A DNA stretch of 64,000 nt from Pseudohalioglobus sediminis (GCF_008370495.1 NZ_VTUX01000001.1:248001-312000); one strand, 5' to 3'. Shown: positions 27,146 through 34,452, numbered from the stretch's first letter. Notes: a model not told the origin generated them from the letters alone. Made by a program: numbers and translations.

Positions 27146-28183
27146 CTAGGGTCCAGTAGCGACTCCAAAAGACACAGCAATAGAATTATCTAACGCTGCT
27201 AGACCGCGCAGCTCTCCTGCCTCGAAGTCAAATCTTGTTATTGTTCCGCCGCTTGTTATACCAAATAAACCATTTTTGGTTATAGCTATATGTCTCAGGT
27301 CATATCCGGCAGGATTATCAATTTGGAGCCAAGATTTCGTAACCTTTGACTCTATGTCCAATCCATTTACCCAATAGCTGTCGTTATCCCCATCAGAGAC
27401 GGCATACACCAAACCTCGAGTGTCCGCTCTAGACGAAATTGCTTCGAACGATTTTCCATTTAAATCAGAATGAAAACTAGCGAAACCAGTCTCTAAATTA
27501 ACCTTAAATATCTTATGGGTGCTTTGTATGAAACTTTCAATCAGAATGTACATTTTCCCGTTTGCTGAGAACATATGAAATCTTTCAGTAGACCCAGTCG
27601 ACAGCCCCGAACTGCCGACAACGGCAACGTCTCCGGTCAACGGATTTATCTTATATACCGTACCGCTGGAGCGAATTCCGTAAAGGGATCCATCCAGATA
27701 AACCCAATCAGCGTAATTCACGTTGAAACCGAATGTATCCGTCTCAATCCACTTGTTGGTGTCTACAATGATCCCCGAAATACCGTCAGAAATGTAGAGC
27801 TTCCTAGCTTGGCTTCTAATGGCATCAACTCTAGAAAAAACCGGTTGGAGGAAAAAAGTTTCATCCGACTCAAGAATTGCTAAAAGCAAATCATTACCAG
27901 CAAAATCTTTAGTTGACAGACTACAGGCTTCATCCTTACCACCGCAAAAGCCATTGTCTCGTTTCTTCCACCCTTCAAATAAGTACCCTTCCTCAGGAAG
28001 GGCTTGGAAGACTTCGTCGAAGAAAATATCGACCACATCGATAGTACAGGTCTTGCCTTCCGAACAATTGTAAGCGCCGGATTCAGTAAGGACGCGACCA
28101 CCTTCAGGAACAATAATCTCGACCTTACAGGCGCAAACAGCTAAAGAAATGAGCGCTATACATATCAGGCGTAACCCCAGCAT
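27146..28183 (-). CDS. Low-GC lipoprotein of unknown function
   Basis: 345 residues from ATG 28183 (an in-frame ATG at 28252 adds 23 residues in front of the signal and is less likely). The lipobox is LAVCAC near residue 18. A cysteine-containing beta-rich N-terminal part has a GYLFEGWKKRDNG segment like the bacterial repeat domains of extracellular lipoproteins, with CSEGKTCTI and CGGKDEAC before and after. The remainder resembles beta-propeller-type repeats (LYGIRSSGTVYKINPLTGDV, GLVYAVSDGDNDSYW, GLFGITSGGTITRFD). Base composition is clearly AT-richer than the flanking chromosome, indicating transfer. It lies between a portal fragment and a truncated small secreted gene. Function unknown. 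Confidence 0.65.
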   Translation of the reverse strand: MLGLRLICIALISLAVCACKVEIIVPEGGRVLTESGAYNCSEGKTCTIDVVDIFFDEVFQALPEEGYLFEGWKKRDNGFCGGKDEACSLSTKDFAGNDLLLAILESDETFFLQPVFSRVDAIRSQARKLYISDGISGIIVDTNKWIETDTFGFNVNYADWVYLDGSLYGIRSSGTVYKINPLTGDVAVVGSSGLSTGSTERFHMFSANGKMYILIESFIQSTHKIFKVNLETGFASFHSDLNGKSFEAISSRADTRGLVYAVSDGDNDSYWVNGLDIESKVTKSWLQIDNPAGYDLRHIAITKNGLFGITSGGTITRFDFEAGELRGLAALDNSIAVSFGVATGP

Positions 28184-28344
28184 TTTACCTACCCTTATCT
28201 GGTATTCGTTTTCATTTGTTATATAAGAGCACAAGTTATACTTAACGTCCATGGCTTGAAAAGAGTGCTAAGGCGTTTTCTCGTAGGCGCCTTTGAACCC
28301 AATGAGGGGTCACTTGGATTAAACAACAGGGCATCCCCACTTTC

Positions 28345-28440
28345 TTACTCCAATCTCCGATACATAACTTCCTTGAACTTGTCTTGCAACTCAATGCGCG
28401 CCTGCTTCCACTGGCCGTACCCTTTGTTGGAGCATTGCTG
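28345..28440 (-). pseudogene. Truncated remnant of small secreted protein
   Basis: The complement encodes a C-terminal fragment with GQWKQARIELQDKFKEV followed by a stop at 28345. This matches SWKQARAEYEEKFKDAG near the C-terminus of the intact small protein at 31269-31514. The 5' portion is missing; the fragment ends three bases from the proposed left end of the second IS3-family element at 28443, so the IS probably removed it. The alignment is by eye over about 17 residues. Confidence 0.55.
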
Positions 28441-28460
28441 AATGTGGGAAGTTGAGCATA

Positions 28461-29222
28461 TCAGGCTGCCTCCTGGGCGAACACCGCCGGCAGTTTGTTC
28501 CCTAGGGAGCGGTGCGGCCTGACATGGTTATAATGGTTGCGCCAGGACTCGATTTCCTCCCTGGCATCGCCCAGACTGACGAACCAATGCAAGTCCGGAC
28601 AGTAGTCGCGGAACTTGCCGTTGAAGCTTTCCACGAATGCGTTCTGAGTCGGCTTACCTGGTTGGATGAAATGCAGCTTCAACCCGGTCCGTTTTGACCA
28701 GAAGAACATAGCTTTACTGGTTAGCTCAGGACCGTTGTCCATGACGATGCGCTTTGGCAGCTCTCGCTGCTCTGCCGGCGGTCCAATTCGCGAGTCAGCC
28801 GGTGGCCACTGATCGAGAAGTCGACGAGCTGGAGCAGACATTCACGGCTAAAGTCGTCGACCACGTTGAATACCCTGAACCGGCGACCATACGCCAGCTG
28901 GTCAGATACGAAGCCGACAGACCAACGCTCGTTGATGCGATCTGGCACAGGCAGCGGTACCCGCGACCGGGTCAACTTCTTCCGTTTTTTCGTACGTACC
29001 TGTAAGCCTTCCTCGCGGTAGATGCGATGGGTGCGCTTGTGATTTAGGACCAGGCCCGCAGCGCGGAGCACGTCGTGCAGCGTGGGGCACGCCATAACGC
29101 GGGTAGCGCTCCGCCAGTGACTTGAGCTCCGATCGCAGGGCTGCGTCATTGCGCCCCTAGAGCGTCCGCCATGCTGCATATCGGCTGAACCGGATCACCC
29201 GGCAAGCCCGACGTTCACTGAC
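28461..29222 (-). pseudogene. IS3-family orfB transposase, frameshifted
   Basis: The complement starts near SERRACRVIRFSRYAAW, meets a stop near 29160, and changes frame at least twice (around 29095 and 28780). The integrase core is spread over two frames: VNDD-type FNVVDDFSREC in one, IVMDNGPELTS and QNAFVESFNGKFRDYC in the next. All three acidic catalytic residues can be found, but no single frame contains them. Ends at TGA 28461. Inactive. Confidence 0.85.
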
Positions 29223-29269
29223 ATTGCGGCTCTTGAGATACTACACAGCCCGGCGCCGCTGGCGAGCTG

Positions 29270-29584
29270 TTAACACTGGGCCTGCACCGCTTTATTGGGC
29301 ATTCCCTCGATGACTTTCTTTATCGCAGCTTTGTAGAGTTCAGCCTCGGCCAGGAGCCGCTTCAGCCTGGCGTTCTCAGACTCCAGTTCACGTACACGTT
29401 TGGCCTTCGAGGCCTCCATGCCGCCGTACTTGGACTTCCACCGGTACAGCGTGTTCTCGGCGATGCCGTTTTCACGGACCAAGTCGACCATCGTGCGGCC
29501 GGCCTCATGCTGCTTGAGGATCGAAATGATCTGCTCTTCTGGGTAGCGTTTGCGCTTCTTATTGAGATCTCCGTTTATCAACAA
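29270..29584 (-). CDS. IS3-family orfA transposase
   Basis: 104 residues. N-terminal helix-turn-helix EEQIISILKQHEAGRTMVDL and NGIAENTLYRWKSKYGGME, then a leucine-zipper-like coiled coil RVRELESENARLKRLLAEAE that lets IS3 OrfA dimerise. The frame is complete, unlike the downstream orfB. In intact IS3 elements this protein is joined to OrfB by ribosomal frameshifting; with orfB broken here it can at most act as a repressor. Confidence 0.85.
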   Translation of the reverse strand: MLINGDLNKKRKRYPEEQIISILKQHEAGRTMVDLVRENGIAENTLYRWKSKYGGMEASKAKRVRELESENARLKRLLAEAELYKAAIKKVIEGMPNKAVQAQC

Positions 29585-29607
29585 TAGATGGAAATCTCAC
29601 ATCCTGC

Positions 29608-29862
29608 ATGGATCGAATTATGGGGATACGGTCAAGGCTTAACAAGGCGGTGATGACTGGTGACAAGTTCGTAAAGTTTGAAGTGCGTAGCCTGCTACGG
29701 GGCGACATGAAAGCCCGCGCGGAGTTTTACACCAAGCAGCTTCAGAATAGCGCGCTGTCACAGAATGAAATCAGGGCACTTGGTGACATGAATCCGCGTG
29801 ATGGGGGTGATGTGTGCCTGACTCCCATGAACATGCTGCACAACGGCAGGGAAGTTAGTTGA
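29608..29862 (+). pseudogene. Phage portal-protein C-terminal fragment, copy B
   Basis: 84 open codons beginning at an ATG seven bases after the IS end; the start is fortuitous. The portal-like part reads KFVKFEVRSLLRGDMKARAE, then NEIRALGDMNPRDGGD and PMNMLHNGREVS, matching HK97-family portal C-termini. About 85 percent identical at DNA level to copy A at 26832-26996 over roughly 165 bases, and it keeps about 90 bases more on its 5' side. It ends 3 bases before the stop of the convergent coiled-coil gene. Confidence 0.75.
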
Positions 29863-29865
29863 CCA

Positions 29866-31179
29866 TCAATTTCGCTTCAGTGCTTCCATCACGATGGCTT
29901 GGAGTGACTTCAGCAATTCGGGAGCGTTAATGCTCCCGTCAACCACGACCTGTTCATTGTCAATCTGCCCGAAGTACTTTTCACCAAATTTTGCCTTTTC
30001 CTTTGCGCGCTCCTCTTCGGGGAGATACATGAAGTAAGCATCAATCGTGGCAAGCTCCAACTCAAAGCGTCTGTTCCGCTCCGAAACAGCCATATGCTTG
30101 CTTGCTTCTGACGCCAAGTATCTCGCAGGGATCAAGAGGATAAACGCAGTGAAAAGTCGCGCAAACAGTAGAAAATAGTCAACCTTCGAAACGGATGCAG
30201 CCTTATCCATTTCCTCGCCAACGGCAGGGCTTAGCAACGAAGTGACATCAAAAGCAGTCCACAAAATTATTCCAACCATTACAACATAGGAGAGTATTGC
30301 ACCCCAGCGAAGCCGGTTGGCAGCAGTGCGCTCCTCCTTAGCGGTCCGCTGAAAATTTCCGGTCAAGCCATCGTTCTCAATAAGCCCCACCACGTTCTCA
30401 ACACGTTTCTTTTGTTCGGCCAGAAATTGAAAGTGCTGTTTGTTCTTTTCAGAGAGCTTTTCAAGCTCGTCTTCGTGTGCCTGCGTGATGCGGTCTATTT
30501 CGGACTGAAAGTGGTTTGCGCGTGTTCCAGATTCATTCTCAAAAAGAACTTTGAATGCTTCCCGCTGTTCGTTGGCGGCAGCTTCAGATTGCGCCAACGC
30601 GGCTTCAGCCTTTTGATCGAAGGTTTCTTCAAACTGCTCCTGCTTGCCCTTGACACTGATCAACTGCTGTCGCAGAGATTCCGCTTCAGCGGTCATAGAG
30701 TCCGTCAGCGATTTCAGGTCTTCTAACTTCTCGTCAACATCACTTGAACTAGCCCGAATTCTATTAAGGTGCTCTTCTACAATCTTGCCAAACTGCAACG
30801 CATCCTCTGAAGTGAAACCGGGAATGCTTGTTTCCAGAGAGGGCAAAGTTACGGCACGTGTTAAAGCACTATTAATTTCATTAGCTGCATTAGTGAGGTG
30901 GGCCTCGTTCTTTCTACTTACGTACTGGTTGTACTGGTGAAGAGAATTTTTAATATGATCCCGAAGCGGGTCGAGTTGCGCACTAGTAGTGAGCACAGGG
31001 CTTGCAACCTTGAGCCGTGCCTGCACGTACTTCGCGGCCTGATGCAGATGGTTCCGCTGATCGTCGCCAGTATCCTCTAGATCAGACTCAAGTTTTTCAT
31101 TTAGCGTGGATAGAAGTTGCTGGGTAACAGCATGCACTTCGTGGTTTTCAAACGCCTTTTCATACTGACCCACTTTCAC
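29866..31179 (-). CDS. Coiled-coil membrane protein, island cargo
   Basis: 437 residues, not recognised. Residues about 1-270 are charged and helical with long heptad-like stretches (EKLEDLKSLTDSMTAEAESL, EDELEKLSEKNKQHFQFLAE). Two hydrophobic segments follow, WGAILSYVVMVGIILWTAF near 290-310 and YFLLFARLFTAFILLIPARY near 335-355, then a C-terminal domain of about 80 residues with FELELATIDAYFMYLPEEER. No signal peptide. It is alone on its strand between a portal fragment and a small secreted gene in the prophage-derived island, with lower GC than the chromosome. A sensor/effector role in phage conflict is a guess from position and architecture only. Confidence 0.65.
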   Translation of the reverse strand: MKVGQYEKAFENHEVHAVTQQLLSTLNEKLESDLEDTGDDQRNHLHQAAKYVQARLKVASPVLTTSAQLDPLRDHIKNSLHQYNQYVSRKNEAHLTNAANEINSALTRAVTLPSLETSIPGFTSEDALQFGKIVEEHLNRIRASSSDVDEKLEDLKSLTDSMTAEAESLRQQLISVKGKQEQFEETFDQKAEAALAQSEAAANEQREAFKVLFENESGTRANHFQSEIDRITQAHEDELEKLSEKNKQHFQFLAEQKKRVENVVGLIENDGLTGNFQRTAKEERTAANRLRWGAILSYVVMVGIILWTAFDVTSLLSPAVGEEMDKAASVSKVDYFLLFARLFTAFILLIPARYLASEASKHMAVSERNRRFELELATIDAYFMYLPEEERAKEKAKFGEKYFGQIDNEQVVVDGSINAPELLKSLQAIVMEALKRN

Positions 31180-31268
31180 CTCCCAAAACTGTTGCTTATG
31201 CCATCCCGTGCGGGCTGGTAGTGAAATTTGATAACCTAAGACTCAAGCAGAGCGCTCAGAAGCACTCT

Positions 31269-31514
31269 CTATTTCGATAGCCCTGCATGCTTCCGACACC
31301 CGGCATCTTTGAATTTTTCTTCATATTCAGCGCGCGCCTGTTTCCAGCTTTCCAAATCACGCACGCTGCCACCCTTCCTGCGCAGGTCAGTGTAATAGTC
31401 AATCTTGTCCTGCCACTGCTGACACTGCCACAGGGGAGCGTCCTGCGCTCGTACAGGGCCGCTGACGGTAACAACGGCGATGGTTAGACAAAGGGCTGCG
31501 GCTGCTCTGGCCAT
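31269..31514 (-). CDS. Small secreted protein
   Basis: 81 residues: signal peptide MARAAAALCLTIAVVTVSGP ending near VRAQDA, then a 55-residue mature domain with CQQWQDKIDYYTDLRRKGGS and SWKQARAEYEEKFKDAGC. Two cysteines could form a disulfide. A truncated relative lies at 28345-28440 in the same island. High GC suggests it belongs to a host-like background. Function unknown. Confidence 0.6.
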   Translation of the reverse strand: MARAAAALCLTIAVVTVSGPVRAQDAPLWQCQQWQDKIDYYTDLRRKGGSVRDLESWKQARAEYEEKFKDAGCRKHAGLSK

Positions 31515-31599
31515 ACTGGTGACGGTCCATGTCGTAGTCGTGGGGGCATGTTAGCGCAGCCTGAAGTTTTCAGCAGCGGTGAAATCACGAAAACGTGAA

Positions 31600-32001
31600 C
31601 TACAATTCACAATCCATCAACTGCACATACATCATTTTTTCAGCCACTTCGCCCGTAACGCTGACACGCTGACCTTCCTTGAACCGTGGCAGGCTGGCCG
31701 CGTCCCCGCGCCCAAAATGGCACTGCACCCCGCTGACGCCTATCAGCCCTTCACGCTTGGCGTCGAGGATAACCCAAGGCGCGCCCAAGCTAACGCCTGA
31801 CGTCATGTAGGCACCCGTCACGCGCACGGTTTTGCCAGCGTACTTACCGTGCGCTTGCACTTCATTCTGCTGGTATTCGGCGGCAAGCTGCTGCGCCGTC
31901 ATGGTGTAGTCAGGTTCACCACCGTGGGTTGACCAGTAGCCGTAGGCCACGAAGCCGCCAATGGCCACTGTAATGAATAAAAGCGACTCCCACCAAGGCA
32001 A
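31600..32001 (-). CDS. Membrane-anchored OB-fold (tRNA_anti-like) protein
   Basis: 133 residues if translation begins at TTG 32001. A transmembrane helix (SLLFITVAIGGFVAYGYW) is followed by a domain with AAEYQQNEVQAHGKYAGKTV, VSGVQCHFGRGDAAS and GQRVSVTGEVAEKMMYVQL, the pattern of tRNA_anti-like OB-fold domains. The frame stays open upstream for some 25 codons, so the start is uncertain: it may be the continuation of the small frame at 32010-32150 after a one-base frameshift. Ends at the left of a gap before the small secreted gene. OB-fold assignment is by pattern; function unknown. Confidence 0.6.
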   Translation of the reverse strand: MPWWESLLFITVAIGGFVAYGYWSTHGGEPDYTMTAQQLAAEYQQNEVQAHGKYAGKTVRVTGAYMTSGVSLGAPWVILDAKREGLIGVSGVQCHFGRGDAASLPRFKEGQRVSVTGEVAEKMMYVQLMDCEL

Positions 32002-32009
32002 TCGCTGTT

Positions 32010-32150
32010 TCAGGTAGGGTGCTTCCTGCTGCTGTTCTGGCGCGCTGCCGGTGGGACGGGCGCGGGGTCAGGCTGCGCGTCAGCCTCAGCCTTTGTCTTG
32101 CGGGGTGGCGGGGGTGTTAGGTCACGCGCTTCAAATTTCGCTTTTGCCAT
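32010..32150 (-). pseudogene. Probable frameshifted N-terminus of the OB-fold gene
   Basis: A 46-codon frame from ATG 32150: MAKAKFEARDLTPPPPRKTK and then a proline/alanine-rich linker, ending at TGA 32010. Reading on in the frame of the gene at 31600 from about 32060 gives SAPEQQQEAPYLKQRLPWWE, which joins smoothly to the transmembrane helix. A single-base change in the C/G-rich run around 32050-32065 would make one protein of about 185 residues. It could be a real mutation or a sequencing error. Confidence 0.5.
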
Positions 32151-32337
32151 GTCCGAGACGCTCCATGTCATGCGTTATTGTCGCAATATGGTAGCGCAGC
32201 TTAAGCGGAAAAATGAAACCGCAGCGCCACGTTGCACTTAATGTGCACTTAAGCAATCAGGCAGAAAGTATTGATGGGGCATCTCAACTAACCCCAGAAA
32301 CTAAAAAGCCCTCAGTTTCAGCAACGTGCGGGCTTAA

Positions 32338-32357
32338 ATATGGCGGACCGGACGGGA
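32338..32357 (+). repeat. Copy of tRNA-Asp 3' end: candidate attachment site
   Basis: ATATGGCGGACCGGACGGGA, identical to 32616-32635, which covers the 3' end of the tRNA-Asp gene (CCA end, acceptor strand and part of the T arm). Same orientation, 278 bases apart. An AAAAAGCCC terminator arm sits 35 bases to the left of both copies. Such a duplicate of a tRNA 3' end is what site-specific integration leaves. No integrase gene is present in the window. Confidence 0.65.
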
Positions 32358-32397
32358 TTAGATCATTGCAGCCTGGCCGGGGTCGCGTTCGACCTGC

Positions 32398-32531
32398 ACT
32401 GACCCCTTCGGGGCGCCTGCGGCGTCTCAAACGCTCCTTTGGTCGTTAGTGATCACAACAGCCTAGGGGCCGTTGTGACCCCTTCGGGGCGCCGTCGCTG
32501 CGCTCCCGCGTCCAAAATCCTCCTTTGGTCG
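32398..32531. repeat. Duplicated hairpin-containing repeat (REP-like)
   Basis: Two imperfect copies of a module: TGACCCCTTCGGGGCGCC at 32400-32417 and 32476-32493, each followed 16-26 bases later by CTCCTTTGGTCG at 32434-32445 and 32520-32531. The first motif is itself a CCCCTTCGGGG hairpin. GATCACAAC at 32451 and GTTGTGACC at 32472 are inverted with one mismatch. No gene is seen here. Probably a repetitive intergenic element; copy number elsewhere cannot be judged. Confidence 0.6.
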
Positions 32532-32576
32532 GATTTTGTCGAAGGCTGCTTCTCGTCCGCATTCCCATCCACGATA

Positions 32577-32613
32577 TACAAAAAAGCCCCGCCCTGAAGG
32601 GCGAGGCTTTTTT
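32577..32613 (-). terminator. Intrinsic terminator of the tRNA operon
   Basis: On the minus strand a GC stem (GCCTCGCCC / GGGCGGGGC around TTCA) is followed by a T run, starting 6 bases after the tRNA-Asp CCA end. It is nearly symmetrical, with a T run on the plus strand too, so it may work in both directions. Confidence 0.85.
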
Positions 32614-32615
32614 GT

Positions 32616-32635
32616 ATATGGCGGACCGGACGGGA
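32616..32635 (+). repeat. tRNA-Asp 3' end: second copy of candidate attachment site
   Basis: Identical to 32338-32357. This copy lies in the functional tRNA-Asp gene, so gene integrity is preserved, as expected for a tRNA-targeted attachment site. Confidence 0.65.
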
Positions 32636-32695
32636 CTCGAACCCGCGACCTCCGGCGTGACAGGCCGGCATTCTAACCAACTGAACTACCGGTCC
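32619..32695 (-). tRNA. tRNA-Asp (GTC)
   Basis: The 77-base complement folds as a tRNA: acceptor stem GGACCGG paired with CCGGTCC, D arm with AGTTCAGTTGGTTAGAAT, anticodon loop CCTGTCACG with anticodon GTC, T arm GCGGGTTCGAGTCCCGT, and an encoded CCA at 32619-32621. It is 28 bases downstream of tRNA-Val on the same strand and followed by an intrinsic terminator. Confidence 0.95.
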
Positions 32696-32723
32696 AAAAC
32701 GGTAGCAATATCTTCCTCGGAAG

Positions 32724-32799
32724 TGGTGGGTGATGACGGGATCGAACCGCCGACCCTCTGCTTGTAAGGCAGATGCTCTCCCAGCTGAGCTAATCACCC
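32724..32799 (-). tRNA. tRNA-Val (TAC)
   Basis: The 76-base complement starts GGGTGATTAGCTCAGCTGGG, has anticodon loop CTTACAA with anticodon TAC, T arm GGCGGTTCGATCCCGTC and an encoded CCA at 32724-32726. Acceptor stem GGGTGAT pairs with ATCACCC. It precedes tRNA-Asp in the same transcript. Confidence 0.95.
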
Positions 32800-32982
32800 C
32801 CGAACCGAGAACGCGCATTATAGAGATTTGTCTTGGGCTGTCAAACGTTCGCAGCAAAAAACATTTCAATATCCTGGAAATATTAAAACCGTTGATTTTA
32901 GTAGTAAAATCCGCGCTTGAGCGGGCGCGAGACGCAGTTAATGAAGCGCGCCCTGAGCCCCCTTCCCGAGCAGGTACCGGAC

Positions 32983-33339
32983 ATGGAGATTTACAAGGAA
33001 TTTCACTTTGAGGCGGCGCATCGACTGCCCAACGTACCGGAGGGCCACAAGTGCGCGCGCTTGCACGGTCACTCATTCCAGGTTCGCCTGAGTGTCGTCG
33101 GTGAGGCCGCAGAACCCAGCGGCTGGGTCATGGACTTCGCCGATATCAAGGCGGCCTTCAAACCGATCTACGATCAACTTGACCACTACTACCTGAACGA
33201 CATTCCCGGGCTGGAAAATCCGACCAGTGAGAACATCGCGCGGTGGATCTGGCAACGCTTGAAACCAGAACTGCCTGCGCTCGACAGGATAGAAATTCGT
33301 GAGACATGCACCAGCGGTTGTGTATACAAGGGCGACTGA
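32983..33339 (+). CDS. queD: 6-carboxytetrahydropterin synthase
   Basis: 118 residues from ATG 32983 (an ATG at 32941 is in frame, but the shorter protein has the standard family length and N-terminus). Zinc-binding histidines are in [10 protein letters not shown] and ARLHGHSF; the catalytic cysteine lies in HKCARLHGH, and the C-terminal glutamate in [10 protein letters not shown]. It converts dihydroneopterin triphosphate to 6-carboxytetrahydropterin in queuosine biosynthesis. The gene stands alone, near two tRNA genes, one of which (tRNA-Asp GTC) is a queuosine-modified tRNA. Confidence 0.95.
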   Translation: MEIYKEFHFEAAHRLPNVPEGHKCARLHGHSFQVRLSVVGEAAEPSGWVMDFADIKAAFKPIYDQLDHYYLNDIPGLENPTSENIARWIWQRLKPELPALDRIEIRETCTSGCVYKGD

Positions 33340-33769
33340 AATATTCCGGTAACACTGGTAAAAACACTTGACGAATTCGCTGGTGCTACAAATACAGGGG
33401 TCTGCTGAAAGGCACTTCAGGGGTGCTGGGCAAAACTGTAACAAACTGTTTCCAAAAAACCGCTCGAGTTACTTCCAGTAGCACGACAAAGAATGTTATA
33501 CACACGCACCGGGAGCTGATGCCGCTAAGGCTAAGTTACCCGTCTATTCACTGCCAAGACTTTAAATACCGCATGTATCTATATGATATTTAAAGACTTA
33601 TTGCTATTGCTCACTTTTTAATCAATTTGTAACAAAGGCTTTGGTGCGGGCATTTGCAGCCCGGTTAAACACTTTACCCACCGAGTTATCCACAGAATCT
33701 GTGGAAAACTAAGGCGGTCTGTTACGGAAAATCCCGCACTGCACAACTCAGGTATTCCGCGTCTGCAGA
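33340..33769. other. AT-rich intergenic region with DnaA-box-like sites
   Basis: 430 bases without a credible gene. AT content is much higher than in the neighbourhood, particularly 33540-33640. TTATACACA at 33496-33504 and TTATCCACA at 33686-33694 both fit the DnaA-box consensus TTATNCACA; TGTGGAAAA at 33700-33708 is an inverted near-match, making a CCACAGA-ATC-TGTGG palindrome. This could be a DnaA-bound regulatory site; no dnaA, dnaN, gidA or parAB is nearby. Confidence 0.5.
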
Positions 33770-34363
33770 TCAGCCCAGACCACTGCCCAGAACACGCTCC
33801 AGGTAGGCGCGAATTTTCGCTTTTGAGGTCAGCTCCAGGCCCATGTCCGGGAACAGCACCATGGAAACCGCGAAGCGCATCACCACGTCGGTGGCGAACC
33901 GGGTGTCGACCTGCCCGGCAATTTCACCCGCGTCACGGGCCTGCTCTATATGCGGCGGCCAGAATGCGACACTGCGGGCATAGAATCCCGGCGACAGGTA
34001 CATCATGGCAACCGTTTCCGGCTCAGTCTGCGCCAGGCTGGCATAGATACCTTCGGCCGCGTCCTTGCGCCCCATCACCACGGCATAGGTCACTTTATCC
34101 ACCAAAGTAGGCAGCTTCTCCATGGCTGACTCTGTGCGATTGAGAAAGGCTTCCTGTAATCGTGCAAACACGGACTGCACCAGGCTGTCCTTGTCACCAA
34201 AGTAGCGGTAGATCGTGCCCCGCGACATCTTCCCCACCCTTGCCACCTCGCCCACCGAGGTGCGGCGTATCCCGTAGCGGCGTATACACTCCTCGGCCGC
34301 GTCGAGGATGCGGCCGATCATGGGGTCATTGTGGTCTACTGCGGTGAACTGCCCTGCACTCAA
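33770..34363 (-). CDS. TetR-family transcriptional regulator
   Basis: 197 residues from TTG 34363, chosen because AGAGAGG lies eight bases upstream; TTG 34402 (inside the operator) and ATG 34321 are alternatives. N-terminal helix-turn-helix CIRRYGIRRTSVGEVARVGK and MSRGTIYRYFGDKDSLVQ. The C-terminal ligand domain is not diagnostic. It is divergent from the GMC oxidoreductase gene; a perfect 10-bp inverted repeat lies in between, and the regulator very likely binds it, controlling itself and the oxidoreductase / aldehyde dehydrogenase / LysE operon. Confidence 0.9.
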   Translation of the reverse strand: MSAGQFTAVDHNDPMIGRILDAAEECIRRYGIRRTSVGEVARVGKMSRGTIYRYFGDKDSLVQSVFARLQEAFLNRTESAMEKLPTLVDKVTYAVVMGRKDAAEGIYASLAQTEPETVAMMYLSPGFYARSVAFWPPHIEQARDAGEIAGQVDTRFATDVVMRFAVSMVLFPDMGLELTSKAKIRAYLERVLGSGLG

Positions 34364-34393
34364 ACGCCCGGCCTCTCTTGAATCACGATAGCG

Positions 34394-34421
34394 ATTGAAC
34401 AATAATCAGTAATTGTTCAAT
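34394..34421. promoter_or_regulatory. Palindromic operator between tetR-type gene and GMC oxidoreductase
   Basis: ATTGAACAAT at 34394-34403 and ATTGTTCAAT at 34412-34421 are a perfect 10-bp inverted repeat with an 8-base spacer. Size, symmetry and placement between divergent genes fit a TetR-family binding site. Confidence 0.75.
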
Positions 34422-34452
34422 TGTCTATAGCCGCAGCGTTGGAGAGCGCATC

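Larger units (their letters stand above)
28443..29601 (-). mobile_element. Second decayed IS3-family element (IS51/IS3-group style)
   Basis: About 1.16 kb on the minus strand, with an orfA that still looks complete (29270-29584) and an orfB broken by frameshifts and a stop. Suggested ends are TGTGGGAAGTTG at 28443 and the complement of TGTGAGATTTCC ending at 29601, which match only partly, so the boundaries are approximate. No target duplication is visible. It is a different IS from the one at 25633, but each lies immediately upstream of a portal-tail fragment. Confidence 0.7.

Noticed and set aside
28443-29601. Clean target-site duplication around the second IS
   Set aside because: Flanks at the two proposed ends share no 3-5 base direct repeat; deletion next to the element is more likely, in line with the truncated gene at 28345.
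32453-33076. Long minus-strand open frame spanning the tRNA genes
   Set aside because: It runs over two complete tRNA genes, a terminator and a repeat; it is a by-product of GC-rich sequence, not a gene.
33340-33769. Chromosomal origin oriC
   Set aside because: Two perfect boxes and one near-match are too few, and no dnaA, dnaN, gidA, rnpA or parAB gene is near; kept only as a DnaA-box region.
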